Shown here: positions 25,899 to 34,376 of the stretch, piece after piece | Position numbering within the stretch: the stretch's first letter is position 1 | How the letters are laid out: every line of letters starts with the position of its first letter | Assembly (NCBI GenBank): GCA_002341185.1 | Contig: DDNP01000026.1 | Coordinates: forward strand, 123,795 to 187,794 | DNA from: Candidatus Neomicrothrix sp. UBA2517 | GTDB lineage: Bacteria; Actinomycetota; Acidimicrobiia; Acidimicrobiales; UBA8592 | DNA: 64,000 nucleotides | Direction: 5' to 3' | Translations under genes and position numbers: made by a program | The notes under the pieces: generated by a model | Told to the model about the DNA's origin: nothing | Database searches by the model: none | Seen by the model: the letters and a program-made list of their open reading frames with translations, nothing else

Positions 25899-27080
25899 AT
25901 GATGCTTTCTGATAAGAGGATTGTATTAGGCGTATCAGGCGGAATTGCAGCCTATAAATCTGTTGAGATTAGTCGGAGACTTGTTGACGCAGGGGCATTT
26001 GTGTCACCGGTTATGTCTTCAGCTGCGAAAAAGTTCATAGGGGAATTAACCCTGAGCGCTTTGGCTTCTGAACCAGTTAAAACGTCGTTATGGGAAGATG
26101 AAGACCCCATACCCCATACAACGCTAGGCCAGCAGGCTGACCTGATACTAGTGGCTCCAGCTACTGCAAAACTCATCGGTAATTATGCTGCTGGCATCTC
26201 AGGAGATCTCCTAACTGCCACGTTATTAGCGACCAAAGCTCCAGTGGTGCTTTGCCCCGCTATGCACACCGAAATGTGGGAGCACCAAGCTGTCCAAGAT
26301 AATATCAATACGCTTAGGGAGAGAGGAGTGATCATCGTTGATCCAGAGGATGGCATTCTAGCTGGCGGTGACTTGGGCAAAGGAAGGTTAGCTGGGGTTG
26401 AAACAATTCTTTCCAACGTTGAACTAGTGCTTACGAAAAAAGATCTACTAAACCTAAAAATTCTTGTAACATCCGGAGGTACGAGAGAGCCTATTGACCC
26501 TGTTCGTTATATCACTAATAGGTCATCAGGAAAGCAGGGCTATGCCTTAGCGGAAGCAGCATTTATGCGAGGAGCTGATGTCACTCTTGTGACCTCAATG
26601 CCAGATTTTGCACCAGTAGGAGTGAAAGTTCTATGCGCTGAAACTGCTCAAGAAATGAATGATGTTGTCATGCGGAACCAAGAGGATTTCGACATAGTAA
26701 TTATGGCTGCTGCCATAGCTGATTTTCGCCCCGAGCTGATCTCTGAACAAAAGATTAAAAAAATAAAAGGTTCAACAGATCTTAAATTGATAAATACGCA
26801 CGACTTCCTTGTTGACTTAGGGAAAGGGAAAAGACCCAGTCAAACGATTGTAGGGTTTGCTGCTGAGACAGAAGATCTTGAAAGTAATGCAATGGAGAAG
26901 TTAAAGAGAAAGCATCTTGATTTGATTGTAGCTAATAATGTTTCACTCCCCGGAGTTGGATTTTCGTACGACACGAACGAGGTAACAATAATCAGTGAAG
27001 ATTCGAAATGGACTGTTCCATTATCAGATAAACGTATAATTGCCGACGGGATTCTAGACGCAATATTAGAGATTAGATAG
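25899..27080 (+). CDS. coaBC: Phosphopantothenoylcysteine synthetase/decarboxylase
   Basis: Two consecutive steps of coenzyme A synthesis. The N-terminal CoaC flavoprotein domain (about 1-185) starts RIVLGVSGGIAAYKSVE, keeps the active-site His in IPHTTLG, the APATAK flavin motif, and the substrate-binding PAMHTEMW. The CoaB domain starts near 187 with ILVTSGGTREPIDPVRYI, followed by NRSSGKQGYALAEAA and the AAAIADFRP region with the KIKK Lys. The length of 393 aa is typical of the fused enzyme. Adjacent ATGs at 25899 and 25902 follow GAGG. Confidence 0.96.
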   Translation: MMLSDKRIVLGVSGGIAAYKSVEISRRLVDAGAFVSPVMSSAAKKFIGELTLSALASEPVKTSLWEDEDPIPHTTLGQQADLILVAPATAKLIGNYAAGISGDLLTATLLATKAPVVLCPAMHTEMWEHQAVQDNINTLRERGVIIVDPEDGILAGGDLGKGRLAGVETILSNVELVLTKKDLLNLKILVTSGGTREPIDPVRYITNRSSGKQGYALAEAAFMRGADVTLVTSMPDFAPVGVKVLCAETAQEMNDVVMRNQEDFDIVIMAAAIADFRPELISEQKIKKIKGSTDLKLINTHDFLVDLGKGKRPSQTIVGFAAETEDLESNAMEKLKRKHLDLIVANNVSLPGVGFSYDTNEVTIISEDSKWTVPLSDKRIIADGILDAILEIR

Positions 27081-27101
27081 GGCTATGTTCTACCAAAGAG
27101 A

Positions 27102-27107
27102 TAAGAT
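27102..27107 (+). promoter_or_regulatory. Leaderless-type -10 element of metK
   Basis: TAAGAT ends 6 nt before the metK ATG at 27114; the spacer is six A residues. Only 33 nt separate coaBC from metK, so there is no room for a SAM riboswitch. Confidence 0.5.
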
Positions 27108-27113
27108 AAAAAA

Positions 27114-28310
27114 ATGAATAACGCCTTTACATTCACATCAGAGTCTGTAACGGAGGGTCACCCTGACAAAATGGCCGATCAGATTTCTGATTCTATTCTT
27201 GATGCGCTTCTAGATAAGGATCCCATGAGCCGAGTTGCATGTGAAACTCTAGTAACTACAGGGATGGCTCTGGTAACAGGCGAGATTACAACCGAAGAAG
27301 CTTACGTGGATATACCTGGAATCGTTCGGGATACGATCTGCAAAATAGGTTACGATAAGCCATCTTTTGGATTTGACGGTAATACATGCGGGGTGATGAT
27401 CGCTATTGATGAACAATCCAGCGATATTGCTGATGGTGTGAATAAGTCGGTAGAAGCCAGAAGTGGGACAGACAAAGATGAATGGGATTTGTTCGGGGCA
27501 GGCGATCAAGGGCTCATGTTTGGTTACGCTACTAATGAGTCGCCAAATTTTATGCCTCAACCTCTAGATATTGCGCACAAACTAGCTAAACAACTAACTG
27601 AGATAAGACGCAGCGGGGTAGTGCCATATCTTAGGCCGGATGGGAAAACACAGGTCACCATTGATTATGAGGGAGGGAAGCCTGTCCGTTTAAGGAACGT
27701 GGTCGTCTCAACACAACATAACGCTGGCATAGACCGGTCACACCAGATCGAACCTGATCTTATTGAACATGTTATCCGACCAATTATTCCAGAAGAATTT
27801 CAAGATAATGATTACGATGTTCACGTTAACCCATCAGGACGCTTTGTTATAGGTGGTCCCGTTGGAGACGCGGGACTAACTGGTCGAAAGATAATAGTTG
27901 ATACTTATGGGGGTATGGCCCGGCATGGCGGTGGAGCATTCTCAGGCAAAGACCCATCTAAAGTAGATCGAAGCGCTGCATATGCAACTAGGTGGGTAGC
28001 AAAAAATATTGTCGCATCTGGTGCCGCCTCTCGTTGTGAAGTGCAGGTAGCGTATGCGATTGGAATTGCAAGACCAATGTCAGTCCTTGTTGAAACATTT
28101 GGAACTGAAACTGTCTCCCCTGATGCAATTTCCTCAGCAGTTCATGAGATCTTTGATCTTCGCCCTGCGGCAATTATTCATCAATTAGAACTTCGTCGAC
28201 CTATCTACGCACAAACGGCTGCTTATGGCCATTTTGGTAGAGAGGAAGAAGGGTTTACCTGGGAACAATTAAATAAAGTTGATGAAATAAAGAGTGCCCT
28301 TAACATCTAA
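27114..28310 (+). CDS. metK: S-adenosylmethionine synthetase
   Basis: Makes SAM from methionine and ATP. Signatures are FTSESVTEGHPDKMADQISDS split across residues 5-25, GAGDQGLMFGYA near 125, GRFVIGGPVGDAGLTGRKI near 240, and GGGAFSGKDPSKVDRSAAY near 270 (P-loop-like). The length of 398 aa is normal. It lies between coaBC and priA, the conserved actinobacterial order. The start is a single ATG without an SD. Confidence 0.97.
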   Translation: MNNAFTFTSESVTEGHPDKMADQISDSILDALLDKDPMSRVACETLVTTGMALVTGEITTEEAYVDIPGIVRDTICKIGYDKPSFGFDGNTCGVMIAIDEQSSDIADGVNKSVEARSGTDKDEWDLFGAGDQGLMFGYATNESPNFMPQPLDIAHKLAKQLTEIRRSGVVPYLRPDGKTQVTIDYEGGKPVRLRNVVVSTQHNAGIDRSHQIEPDLIEHVIRPIIPEEFQDNDYDVHVNPSGRFVIGGPVGDAGLTGRKIIVDTYGGMARHGGGAFSGKDPSKVDRSAAYATRWVAKNIVASGAASRCEVQVAYAIGIARPMSVLVETFGTETVSPDAISSAVHEIFDLRPAAIIHQLELRRPIYAQTAAYGHFGREEEGFTWEQLNKVDEIKSALNI

Positions 28311-28355
28311 TCTCCTCCTGAAATGCATCGCCTGTTGCGCTAGATTAATTTCTGT

Positions 28356-30107
28356 ATGAATGACACCCGACAGCGGTTGAAGTTAGTCGTTAGAGTTATC
28401 CCCGACATTGATGGGGTAGCGCATGAGTTTGACTACGCAGTTCCGGATAGTTGGAATTTATCGGGCGAGAGTAATTATCTACAGGTTGGAACAATCGTCC
28501 GGTTCAAGTTCAAAAATCGAATAGTTCGCGGGTGGGTGATAGAAATTAATCCTCCAGATAAATTTAGCGAAGAATTAATTCCTTTAAAGAAGATAAGTGG
28601 AATAGGGCCAAACAAAGATGTTGTAGATCTAGCCAAATGGGCTTCGAATAACTGGTATGGCCCTGTAAGTAAATTTCTACGTATAGCAAGTCCTAAGTTG
28701 ATGATAAGAGCTAGGCATAACTTTGACGCAAAGAAATCCAACGAACCAGAGATACAGGATCATGCAAAAATCGATTTATCCGACTCAAAAGTAATCGGAA
28801 GAGAGATTCCCCCTCTAGGAGATAGGTGGCCACTCATCCAAGAAACAATCGCTCATGGGAACTCGTTGATTTTAGTTCCATCAGTAAAACAAGCGCAGTT
28901 GCTTGTTGGGAGGTTGAAAAGTATCGGAGTTCGATCCGGGTTATACGGGAAAGACTGGCTTCTAGGGGTTCAAGGAGCAACTATTGTTGGAACCAGATCT
29001 GCAGCATTTGCGTCTATAAAGGATTTGGCAGCTATTTTAATGATTGATGAGCATGATGATGCCTACAGGAATGAGTCTGCACCAACTTGGAACGCCAGAG
29101 ATGTAGTTCTACGAAGAGCAAAAGAAGGTGGTATTCCTCTTGTATTCACGTCTCCGATACTTACCCCTGAGGTCAGGAAAGAACTTAAACTCATTAGAAC
29201 AGGGCATGATGACCTTCAATCGGGTTGGGGGAACATTCGTATTCTGGACCCTAGGAAATCTGATGAATCAAAGCCAGGGCTTTGGCCAAGTGAAGTTATA
29301 GATCAATTGAAGAATTCCGATAGGAGCATTGTAATTCTCAACCGTAAAGGAAGGTCGAAGCTTCTTGTATGTTCATCATGTGATGAGGTAGTGGTCTGTG
29401 CGGAATGCATGGCAAATATGAGTCAACCAAATGATGAGTATTTAATTTGTTCACAGAATCACAGAAGGCCGGTCGTTTGTTCATATTGTTTATCTACAAA
29501 GCTTAAAAACTTAAGAATCGGAATCACTAGAGCTAAAGATGAATTGCAGGCATTACTTCAGCAGGCCGTTCAAGAAATCCATTCAGATACTAATGATCTG
29601 AATCTGCATAAAAATAAATACCTTTTAGGAACCAATGCGGCTCTCCATAGGGTTGACTGGGCTGATGTCATCTTCTTCGCTGACTATGACCAAGAACTTT
29701 ATGCAAGCGGTTATAGAAGTGAAGAAATCGCGCTCTCAAACCTAATTAGGGCTGTACGAATAACAAACGCAAGACCTAAATCAAGTGGGCAAGTCATCCT
29801 CCAAACACGCTCACAGAAAAATCAACTGATAGAAGTTATTAAATCAGGAGACTTCGACCGCTGGAACTCAATAAATAGTAATCGAAGGAAGTTATTGTCA
29901 TTGCCTCCATACGGATCTATTGCTGAAGTATCTGGCCCCGGGGCAAAGGATTATGTTGAGCTAATTAACCTTGATGACCGCATTGAAGTTTTGGGCCCTT
30001 TGGAGGGATCCTGGTTAATTAAATCAAAATCGCATGGTTATCTTCTTAAAACTGTTGCAGGGGTCCCTAGACCCAAAGCACGAATTCGAATAGCCGTAAA
30101 TGCGTAG
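28356..30107 (+). CDS. priA: PriA-like primosomal protein, ATPase-degenerate
   Basis: Replication-restart helicase homologue. The N-terminal 3'-end-binding domain starts near residue 10 (RVIPDIDGVAHEFDYAVPD). In the helicase core the Walker A GKT motif expected after the segment near residue 150 is absent (ETIAHGNSLILVPSVKQA). The Walker B-like DEHDDAYRNE is present. The zinc-binding cysteines are retained as CSSC, CAEC and C-x7-C-x2-C around 345-375. Loss of Walker A is a known trait of actinobacterial PriA, so a structural loading role without ATPase is likely. The length of 583 aa is shorter than the usual 650-730. It ends 4 nt from a convergent gene. Confidence 0.9.
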   Translation: MNDTRQRLKLVVRVIPDIDGVAHEFDYAVPDSWNLSGESNYLQVGTIVRFKFKNRIVRGWVIEINPPDKFSEELIPLKKISGIGPNKDVVDLAKWASNNWYGPVSKFLRIASPKLMIRARHNFDAKKSNEPEIQDHAKIDLSDSKVIGREIPPLGDRWPLIQETIAHGNSLILVPSVKQAQLLVGRLKSIGVRSGLYGKDWLLGVQGATIVGTRSAAFASIKDLAAILMIDEHDDAYRNESAPTWNARDVVLRRAKEGGIPLVFTSPILTPEVRKELKLIRTGHDDLQSGWGNIRILDPRKSDESKPGLWPSEVIDQLKNSDRSIVILNRKGRSKLLVCSSCDEVVVCAECMANMSQPNDEYLICSQNHRRPVVCSYCLSTKLKNLRIGITRAKDELQALLQQAVQEIHSDTNDLNLHKNKYLLGTNAALHRVDWADVIFFADYDQELYASGYRSEEIALSNLIRAVRITNARPKSSGQVILQTRSQKNQLIEVIKSGDFDRWNSINSNRRKLLSLPPYGSIAEVSGPGAKDYVELINLDDRIEVLGPLEGSWLIKSKSHGYLLKTVAGVPRPKARIRIAVNA

Positions 30108-30111
30108 TGAC

Positions 30112-30636
30112 TTAGTGCCAGCCTTGTCTGCGCATCTCATAGAAAGCAATTGAGGCCGCAATTGAAACGTTTAGGGATCCGACCTTTCCCAATTGGGGAA
30201 TAAATGTGATCAAATCGCAGAGTTCGAGTGCACGCTTACTTACTCCGCGATCTTCGTGACCTATTAGAAAGCAAATGTCGGTATTCAAAGCTGCATCATG
30301 GATGGCAATAGCGTCATGAGTTAGTTCTAAACCAACGACGCTGTAACCCTCTGATTGAGCGTTCTTAATTGCTTGTTCCACGTCAGGTGATTCAGCCCAT
30401 TTGACATATCGATCAGTCCCTAAAGCCGTTTTTCTAGTTTTTGGATTGCTCGGAGTAGTAGATCCTGAAATGAACCATGCGAAATCAACTCTTTCAGCCG
30501 CAGCGCTGCGGATAATCGATCCGATGTTATAAGGGCCTTGCACACCGTCAATAATTATTCCAAGGCGGTTCGTACCTCGTTTCCGCCATTCTCTATGTAG
30601 TCTCTTTAAGTCAGTATTTGATAATTGTTCAGACAC
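30112..30636 (-). CDS. SPOUT-family RNA 2'-O-methyltransferase (TrmH-like)
   Basis: Probable tRNA or rRNA ribose methylase. The trefoil-knot SPOUT motifs are clear: NIGSIIRSAAA (motif 1), LIGHEDRGVSKRALELCD (motif 2) and IPQLGKVGSLNVSIAASIA (motif 3). There is a short helical N-terminus but no L7Ae-like domain, so it resembles TrmH (tRNA Gm18) more than RlmB. The substrate is not certain. The ATG at 30651 would overlap the upstream gene by 23 nt; the GTG at 30636 gives an 8-nt overlap and is preferred. Tail-to-tail with priA. Confidence 0.85.
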   Translation of the reverse strand: MSEQLSNTDLKRLHREWRKRGTNRLGIIIDGVQGPYNIGSIIRSAAAERVDFAWFISGSTTPSNPKTRKTALGTDRYVKWAESPDVEQAIKNAQSEGYSVVGLELTHDAIAIHDAALNTDICFLIGHEDRGVSKRALELCDLITFIPQLGKVGSLNVSIAASIAFYEMRRQGWH

Positions 30637-31228
30637 GGTGTTTAACCTCAAGAATCCTATATCCGCTAACGGACTTTAGTCTATGCGTCATCCAAGCTTC
30701 AGTCTCAAGCCACTTTTGGATGCTGTCTGCGCCAAGGTTTTTGTTGATCACTAGGTGCGCTGAACCCAAAGGATTTAGGCGGTTAAGCCAAGTAGTCAAT
30801 AATTTTTTTAGATTATGTTTTCCGATTCGTACTGGAGGGTTTGAGTATATTAAGTCAAAATTTACATCATCTGGGACTTCGTCCGGCTTGCAAATTACAG
30901 TATTCTCCTGCTGCATATTGGTTTTTGCAAGTTCTATTGCTCTGTTGTTTACGTCTATTCCCCAAACTTTAGTGGTAGAAAATCTATGCTCTAAGTAAGC
31001 GGTAATGGGGCCATAGCCACAACCTAAATCAAGAATATTTTTTGGCTGTGAATCAGGTATGGGGGCATTCAGAAGGAGAAATTTAGTTCCGGGGTCTACT
31101 CGTTTCCAAGAGAACACGTTATTGCTTGTTCTTAAAGTTGTTGAGAAATCTGGAAGAGAAAGTTGCACTGAACCCTCTACTTGGTCTGAGGACGGGTCTT
31201 GTTCAAAATAATGTGCGTTACTTACCAT
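30629..31228 (-). CDS. RsmC/RlmG-type class I SAM methyltransferase
   Basis: Likely an rRNA guanine-N2 methyltransferase of the MTS-domain family. It has the SAM-binding motif ILDLGCGYGPITAYLE, the acidic adenosine contact GIDVNNRAIELAK, and the N2-methylase catalytic motif SNPPVRIGK. It lacks the N-terminal inactive duplicate of E. coli RsmC, so it is the short single-domain form (about 199 aa). ATG at 31228 is preferred over one 24 nt upstream because the family homology begins VSNAHYF. It overlaps the following trmH-like gene and is divergent from def. Confidence 0.85.
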   Translation of the reverse strand: MVSNAHYFEQDPSSDQVEGSVQLSLPDFSTTLRTSNNVFSWKRVDPGTKFLLLNAPIPDSQPKNILDLGCGYGPITAYLEHRFSTTKVWGIDVNNRAIELAKTNMQQENTVICKPDEVPDDVNFDLIYSNPPVRIGKHNLKKLLTTWLNRLNPLGSAHLVINKNLGADSIQKWLETEAWMTHRLKSVSGYRILEVKHRV

Positions 31229-31268
31229 TATCAAACAGTACAGCCTCTGCATGCTAGATATCCTGCTA

Positions 31269-31274
31269 TATCCT
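31269..31274 (+). promoter_or_regulatory. Leaderless-type -10 element of def
   Basis: TATCCT ends 6 nt before the def ATG at 31281. The 52-nt divergent region between def and the methyltransferase must hold the promoters for both directions. Confidence 0.45.
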
Positions 31275-31280
31275 AGAAGT

Positions 31281-31817
31281 ATGGATTCTTACACAATCAG
31301 AGTTTTTGGTGACCCAGTTCTTAGGAAGATAGCCGAGGATGTCAAGAGCATTGATGGAGACCTCGTTTCTACATGTCAACGAATGCTTGACGCAATGTAT
31401 CAGGCTCCAGGCATAGGTTTAGCTGCCCCTCAGGTTGGGATAAGTAAACGTTTTTTCGTCTATGACTATGGGAATGGGCCACAAGTCTTAATCAATCCCG
31501 TGATCCAAGAAAGCGATGGTGAATGGGAATTCGAAGAAGGTTGTCTTAGCGTGCCTGGCCTGTCGTGGAATATTATTCGGCCTAAGACTATTCTCATAAC
31601 AGGGTATGACCTCGATGGAAACGATATTGCAATTGAGGCGGATGAGTTAGAGTCAAGGCTTTACCAACATGAAATGGATCACCTAGATGGGAAATTGCTC
31701 CTTGAGTATCTAGACAACGAACAGAAGTTGGAAGCAAAAAAAATTCTTCGAAAGAGAATAATGGATGAAGAGCAAAGTCCTATTGCTGGTTTATCTGGAT
31801 TTAGTAGTGATTCCTGA
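31281..31817 (+). CDS. def: Peptide deformylase
   Basis: Removes the N-formyl group from nascent proteins. All three catalytic motifs are intact: GIGLAAPQVG (motif 1), EEGCLSVPG with the metal-ligand Cys (motif 2), and QHEMDHLDG with two His ligands and the catalytic Glu (motif 3). The length is 178 aa. ATG at 31281 is preferred over an ATG 30 nt upstream because the family begins here (IRVFGDPVLR). The end overlaps fmt, its functional partner. Confidence 0.96.
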   Translation: MDSYTIRVFGDPVLRKIAEDVKSIDGDLVSTCQRMLDAMYQAPGIGLAAPQVGISKRFFVYDYGNGPQVLINPVIQESDGEWEFEEGCLSVPGLSWNIIRPKTILITGYDLDGNDIAIEADELESRLYQHEMDHLDGKLLLEYLDNEQKLEAKKILRKRIMDEEQSPIAGLSGFSSDS

Positions 31818-32694
31818 ACTTCCTCTTGGGCCTAAGAAGATTGCTTATCTCGGAACTCCAGATATTGCGGTTGCCCCACTGAAGTCGCTCCACCAGTTGG
31901 GTCTTGATATCTCGATAGTTGTGACTGGGGAAGACAAAAGAAGGGGAAGAGGAGGCAAAACGGCACCTAGCCCAGTCAAAGTAGAGAGCGAGAGGTTGGG
32001 TTTATCTGTAGTGCATGACCTTGCATCTCTATCAAGCGTGAATGTTGATTTGGGTGTTGTTGTAGCTTTCGGGCAGATAATTCCAGAGAGTATCCTAAAG
32101 CGAGTACCAATGGTAAACCTGCATTTTTCGCTACTTCCAAAGTGGCGTGGTGCAGCCCCTGTTGAAAGAGCGATTCTGGCCGGAGAGTCCTTAACAGGTG
32201 TTTGCATAATGCGAGTAGAAAAAGACTTAGATACAGGAGGGATATATAGGAAAGAAATAATTCCGCTAGATGCTGATAAGCCTCTCAACGTAATACGAAA
32301 TGAGTTATGTGAAAAGGGTACCGAACTACTCGTAGATTGCTTTAGAACTGGGTTTGGTACTCCCTTGCCTCAAAGCGGCGAAGCGAGTTATGCCAACAAG
32401 ATAAAACCCGATGAGCATCGCATTCGGTGGAGTCAAAGTGCTGAGGAGATAGGCAGAGTAATTCGTTTGGAAAATGCTTGGACCTTGTTAAACGGGAAAA
32501 GACTGCACATTCTTGAGGCAAAAATTGACATGACAGGTAGGCAAGAGCCCGGATTACTAAAAGGCACTCATGTGGGGACAGGCAAAGGGAACTTAGACCT
32601 GATCACTGTAAAACCTGAAGGACGAAAAGAAATTTCTGCAAAAGATTGGATCAATGGCATACGGATCTCAGTTGATACAAGGTTAGGCGAATGA
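31807..32694 (+). CDS. fmt: Methionyl-tRNA formyltransferase
   Basis: Formylates initiator Met-tRNA using 10-formyl-THF. The catalytic region reads NLHFSLLPKWRGAAPVERAI with the His and downstream Asp region (VEKDLDTGGIY). KIAYLGTPDIAV opens the Rossmann fold, and the C-terminal OB-like domain runs from about residue 200. The GTG at 31807, overlapping def by 11 nt, is preferred over an ATG at 31765 lying well inside def. About 295 aa. The stop overlaps the rsmB ATG in ATGA. def-fmt-rsmB is a widely conserved trio. Confidence 0.95.
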   Translation: MIPELPLGPKKIAYLGTPDIAVAPLKSLHQLGLDISIVVTGEDKRRGRGGKTAPSPVKVESERLGLSVVHDLASLSSVNVDLGVVVAFGQIIPESILKRVPMVNLHFSLLPKWRGAAPVERAILAGESLTGVCIMRVEKDLDTGGIYRKEIIPLDADKPLNVIRNELCEKGTELLVDCFRTGFGTPLPQSGEASYANKIKPDEHRIRWSQSAEEIGRVIRLENAWTLLNGKRLHILEAKIDMTGRQEPGLLKGTHVGTGKGNLDLITVKPEGRKEISAKDWINGIRISVDTRLGE

Positions 32695-33860
32695 CTCAGG
32701 AAGCTGGTGTTGAAGCGCGTGAAATAGCAATCCAATGCCTCTACCGAATTGATGAAACACGAAGCTTTGCAAATATTATTCTTCCCAAAATGCTTGAAGA
32801 AAGTTCTTTGGAGCGGCGAGATAGGAATCTAATCACTGAAATTGTCTATGGGGCCACGAGAATGAGGAAATCATTAGATTGGATTATTGACCGATATCTA
32901 AGTATCCCCCCTTCTCCAAAGCTTCGGTCTACTTTGCGGGCTGGAGCCTACCAAATAATGTATATGAGGATCCCAAACCATGCTGCGGTCAGTTCGACGG
33001 TATCGGCAGCTAGTAAAAGAAATAAAGGCGTTGTAAACGCAATACTTCGACGAATATCTGAAGAAACAAACATTACATGGCCTGACGAAGGAACGAAATT
33101 AAGCTACCCCGATTGGATCATCGAAGCACTCATTAAAGACCTAGGCAGAAAAAATGCAATTGAGATGCTAAGCAAAATGAATCAGGCGCCACAAGTCTCC
33201 AAAAGAGAAGATGGCTATTATCAAGATCTTTCCTCCCAATGGATAGTTGATCTAATCACTGTATCGTCGGATAACATTTTGCTAGATCTTTGCGCAGCTC
33301 CAGGTGGCAAAGCAACTGCTTTAGCAGCGAAGGCGAAAATGGTTATTGCATGTGATGTAAATGAGACAAGGCATAAATTGATACAGGAAAACATAAGGAA
33401 CTTATCAATAGAGAACGTATGTCAGGTAGTAAGTGATGGTCGGAGCGTGCCGTTTATACCAAATGTATTTGACCATGTACTCGTCGACGCACCGTGTTCT
33501 GGATTAGGCGTATTGCACCGACGCGCTGATTCAAGATGGAGAGTCAAAGAAGGGGATGTAAGAAACTTAGCTGCGTTGCAAAGCGAACTTCTTGACTCTT
33601 GTGTTCCTTTACTAAAGCAAGGAGGAACTTTAACTTATAGTGTTTGCACAACCACGAATGAAGAAACAATCAATGTAGTCAAAACTTTAGAATCTCAATG
33701 GCCTAATCTGATTCCTCAAAAGATGTCTCATGCAAAATGGAGAGAATTTGGAAACGGACTTCAGATTCTGCCGCAAGATTGGGATACTGATGGAATGACT
33801 ATATTCCAATGGAAATTGTTGAATGAGGTTGGGAATGACCTCAGGCCTCAAGGTCGGTAG
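32691..33860 (+). CDS. rsmB: 16S rRNA m5C967 methyltransferase RsmB
   Basis: An N-terminal NusB-like RNA-binding domain (about 1-135, ending near VVNAILRRI) is fused to a class I methyltransferase. The SAM site is LDLCAAPGGKATALA. The two active-site Cys are in VDAPCSGLGVLHRR and in YSVCTTTNEE. The length of 389 aa is slightly short compared with E. coli RsmB (429). It overlaps fmt by 4 nt, with 9 nt to the next gene, so it belongs to the def operon. Confidence 0.94.
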   Translation: MTQEAGVEAREIAIQCLYRIDETRSFANIILPKMLEESSLERRDRNLITEIVYGATRMRKSLDWIIDRYLSIPPSPKLRSTLRAGAYQIMYMRIPNHAAVSSTVSAASKRNKGVVNAILRRISEETNITWPDEGTKLSYPDWIIEALIKDLGRKNAIEMLSKMNQAPQVSKREDGYYQDLSSQWIVDLITVSSDNILLDLCAAPGGKATALAAKAKMVIACDVNETRHKLIQENIRNLSIENVCQVVSDGRSVPFIPNVFDHVLVDAPCSGLGVLHRRADSRWRVKEGDVRNLAALQSELLDSCVPLLKQGGTLTYSVCTTTNEETINVVKTLESQWPNLIPQKMSHAKWREFGNGLQILPQDWDTDGMTIFQWKLLNEVGNDLRPQGR

Positions 33861-33869
33861 AATCCCCAT

Positions 33870-34376
33870 ATGAAAAAGAAACAAAAACTTCGTGCAAAAA
33901 TTATCACAGTATCTGATGGTGTAACGAGCGGGCATCGCAAAGATATCTCTGGCGGAGAGATAGAAAAATTCCTAACAGAATCTGGGTGGGAAGTAGTTAT
34001 ACGTTCAGTAATACCTGATGGTGCGGAAAGTGTTTCAACAGAATTGAATAAATTATCCTCGAATTATCATGGTTTGATAGTAACTACCGGTGGAACCGGT
34101 TTCGGACCTAGAGACTTTACGCCAGAAGGTACGAAAAGAGTACTCCAGCGCGAAGCACCAGGAATAGCTGAAGCTATGAGGTTGGTAAATCCGTTAGGAA
34201 GATTATCAAGACTAGTAGCGGGAACATTGAACGAAGCACTCATTATAAATTTACCTGGCTCAAGCCAAGGAAGTATTGAGTGCTTGGAAGCTGTAACTGA
34301 TGTGCTAGGCCATGCAGTTAAACTACTCCGAGATAATAGTGATCCTCACCCAAGCGATGAGCATAGCCATGAATAA
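33870..34376 (+). CDS. Molybdopterin adenylyltransferase family (Mog/MoaB)
   Basis: Likely involved in molybdenum cofactor synthesis by adenylating molybdopterin. The signature TTGGTGFGPRDFTPEGT near residue 72 and the SDG opening (ITVSDGV) define the MoaB/Mog domain; LPGSSQGSIECLEAV closes the substrate site. There is no MoeA domain, and the 168 aa is the free-standing form. The C-terminus is His-rich (DPHPSDEHSHE). No other molybdenum-cofactor gene or molybdoenzyme is in the window, so its placement between rsmB and ribD is unexplained. It overlaps the ribD start by 8 nt. Confidence 0.85.
   Translation: MKKKQKLRAKIITVSDGVTSGHRKDISGGEIEKFLTESGWEVVIRSVIPDGAESVSTELNKLSSNYHGLIVTTGGTGFGPRDFTPEGTKRVLQREAPGIAEAMRLVNPLGRLSRLVAGTLNEALIINLPGSSQGSIECLEAVTDVLGHAVKLLRDNSDPHPSDEHSHE

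Noticed and set aside
27081..27113. SAM riboswitch before metK
   Set aside because: Only 33 nt lie between coaBC and metK, too little for any SAM riboswitch.
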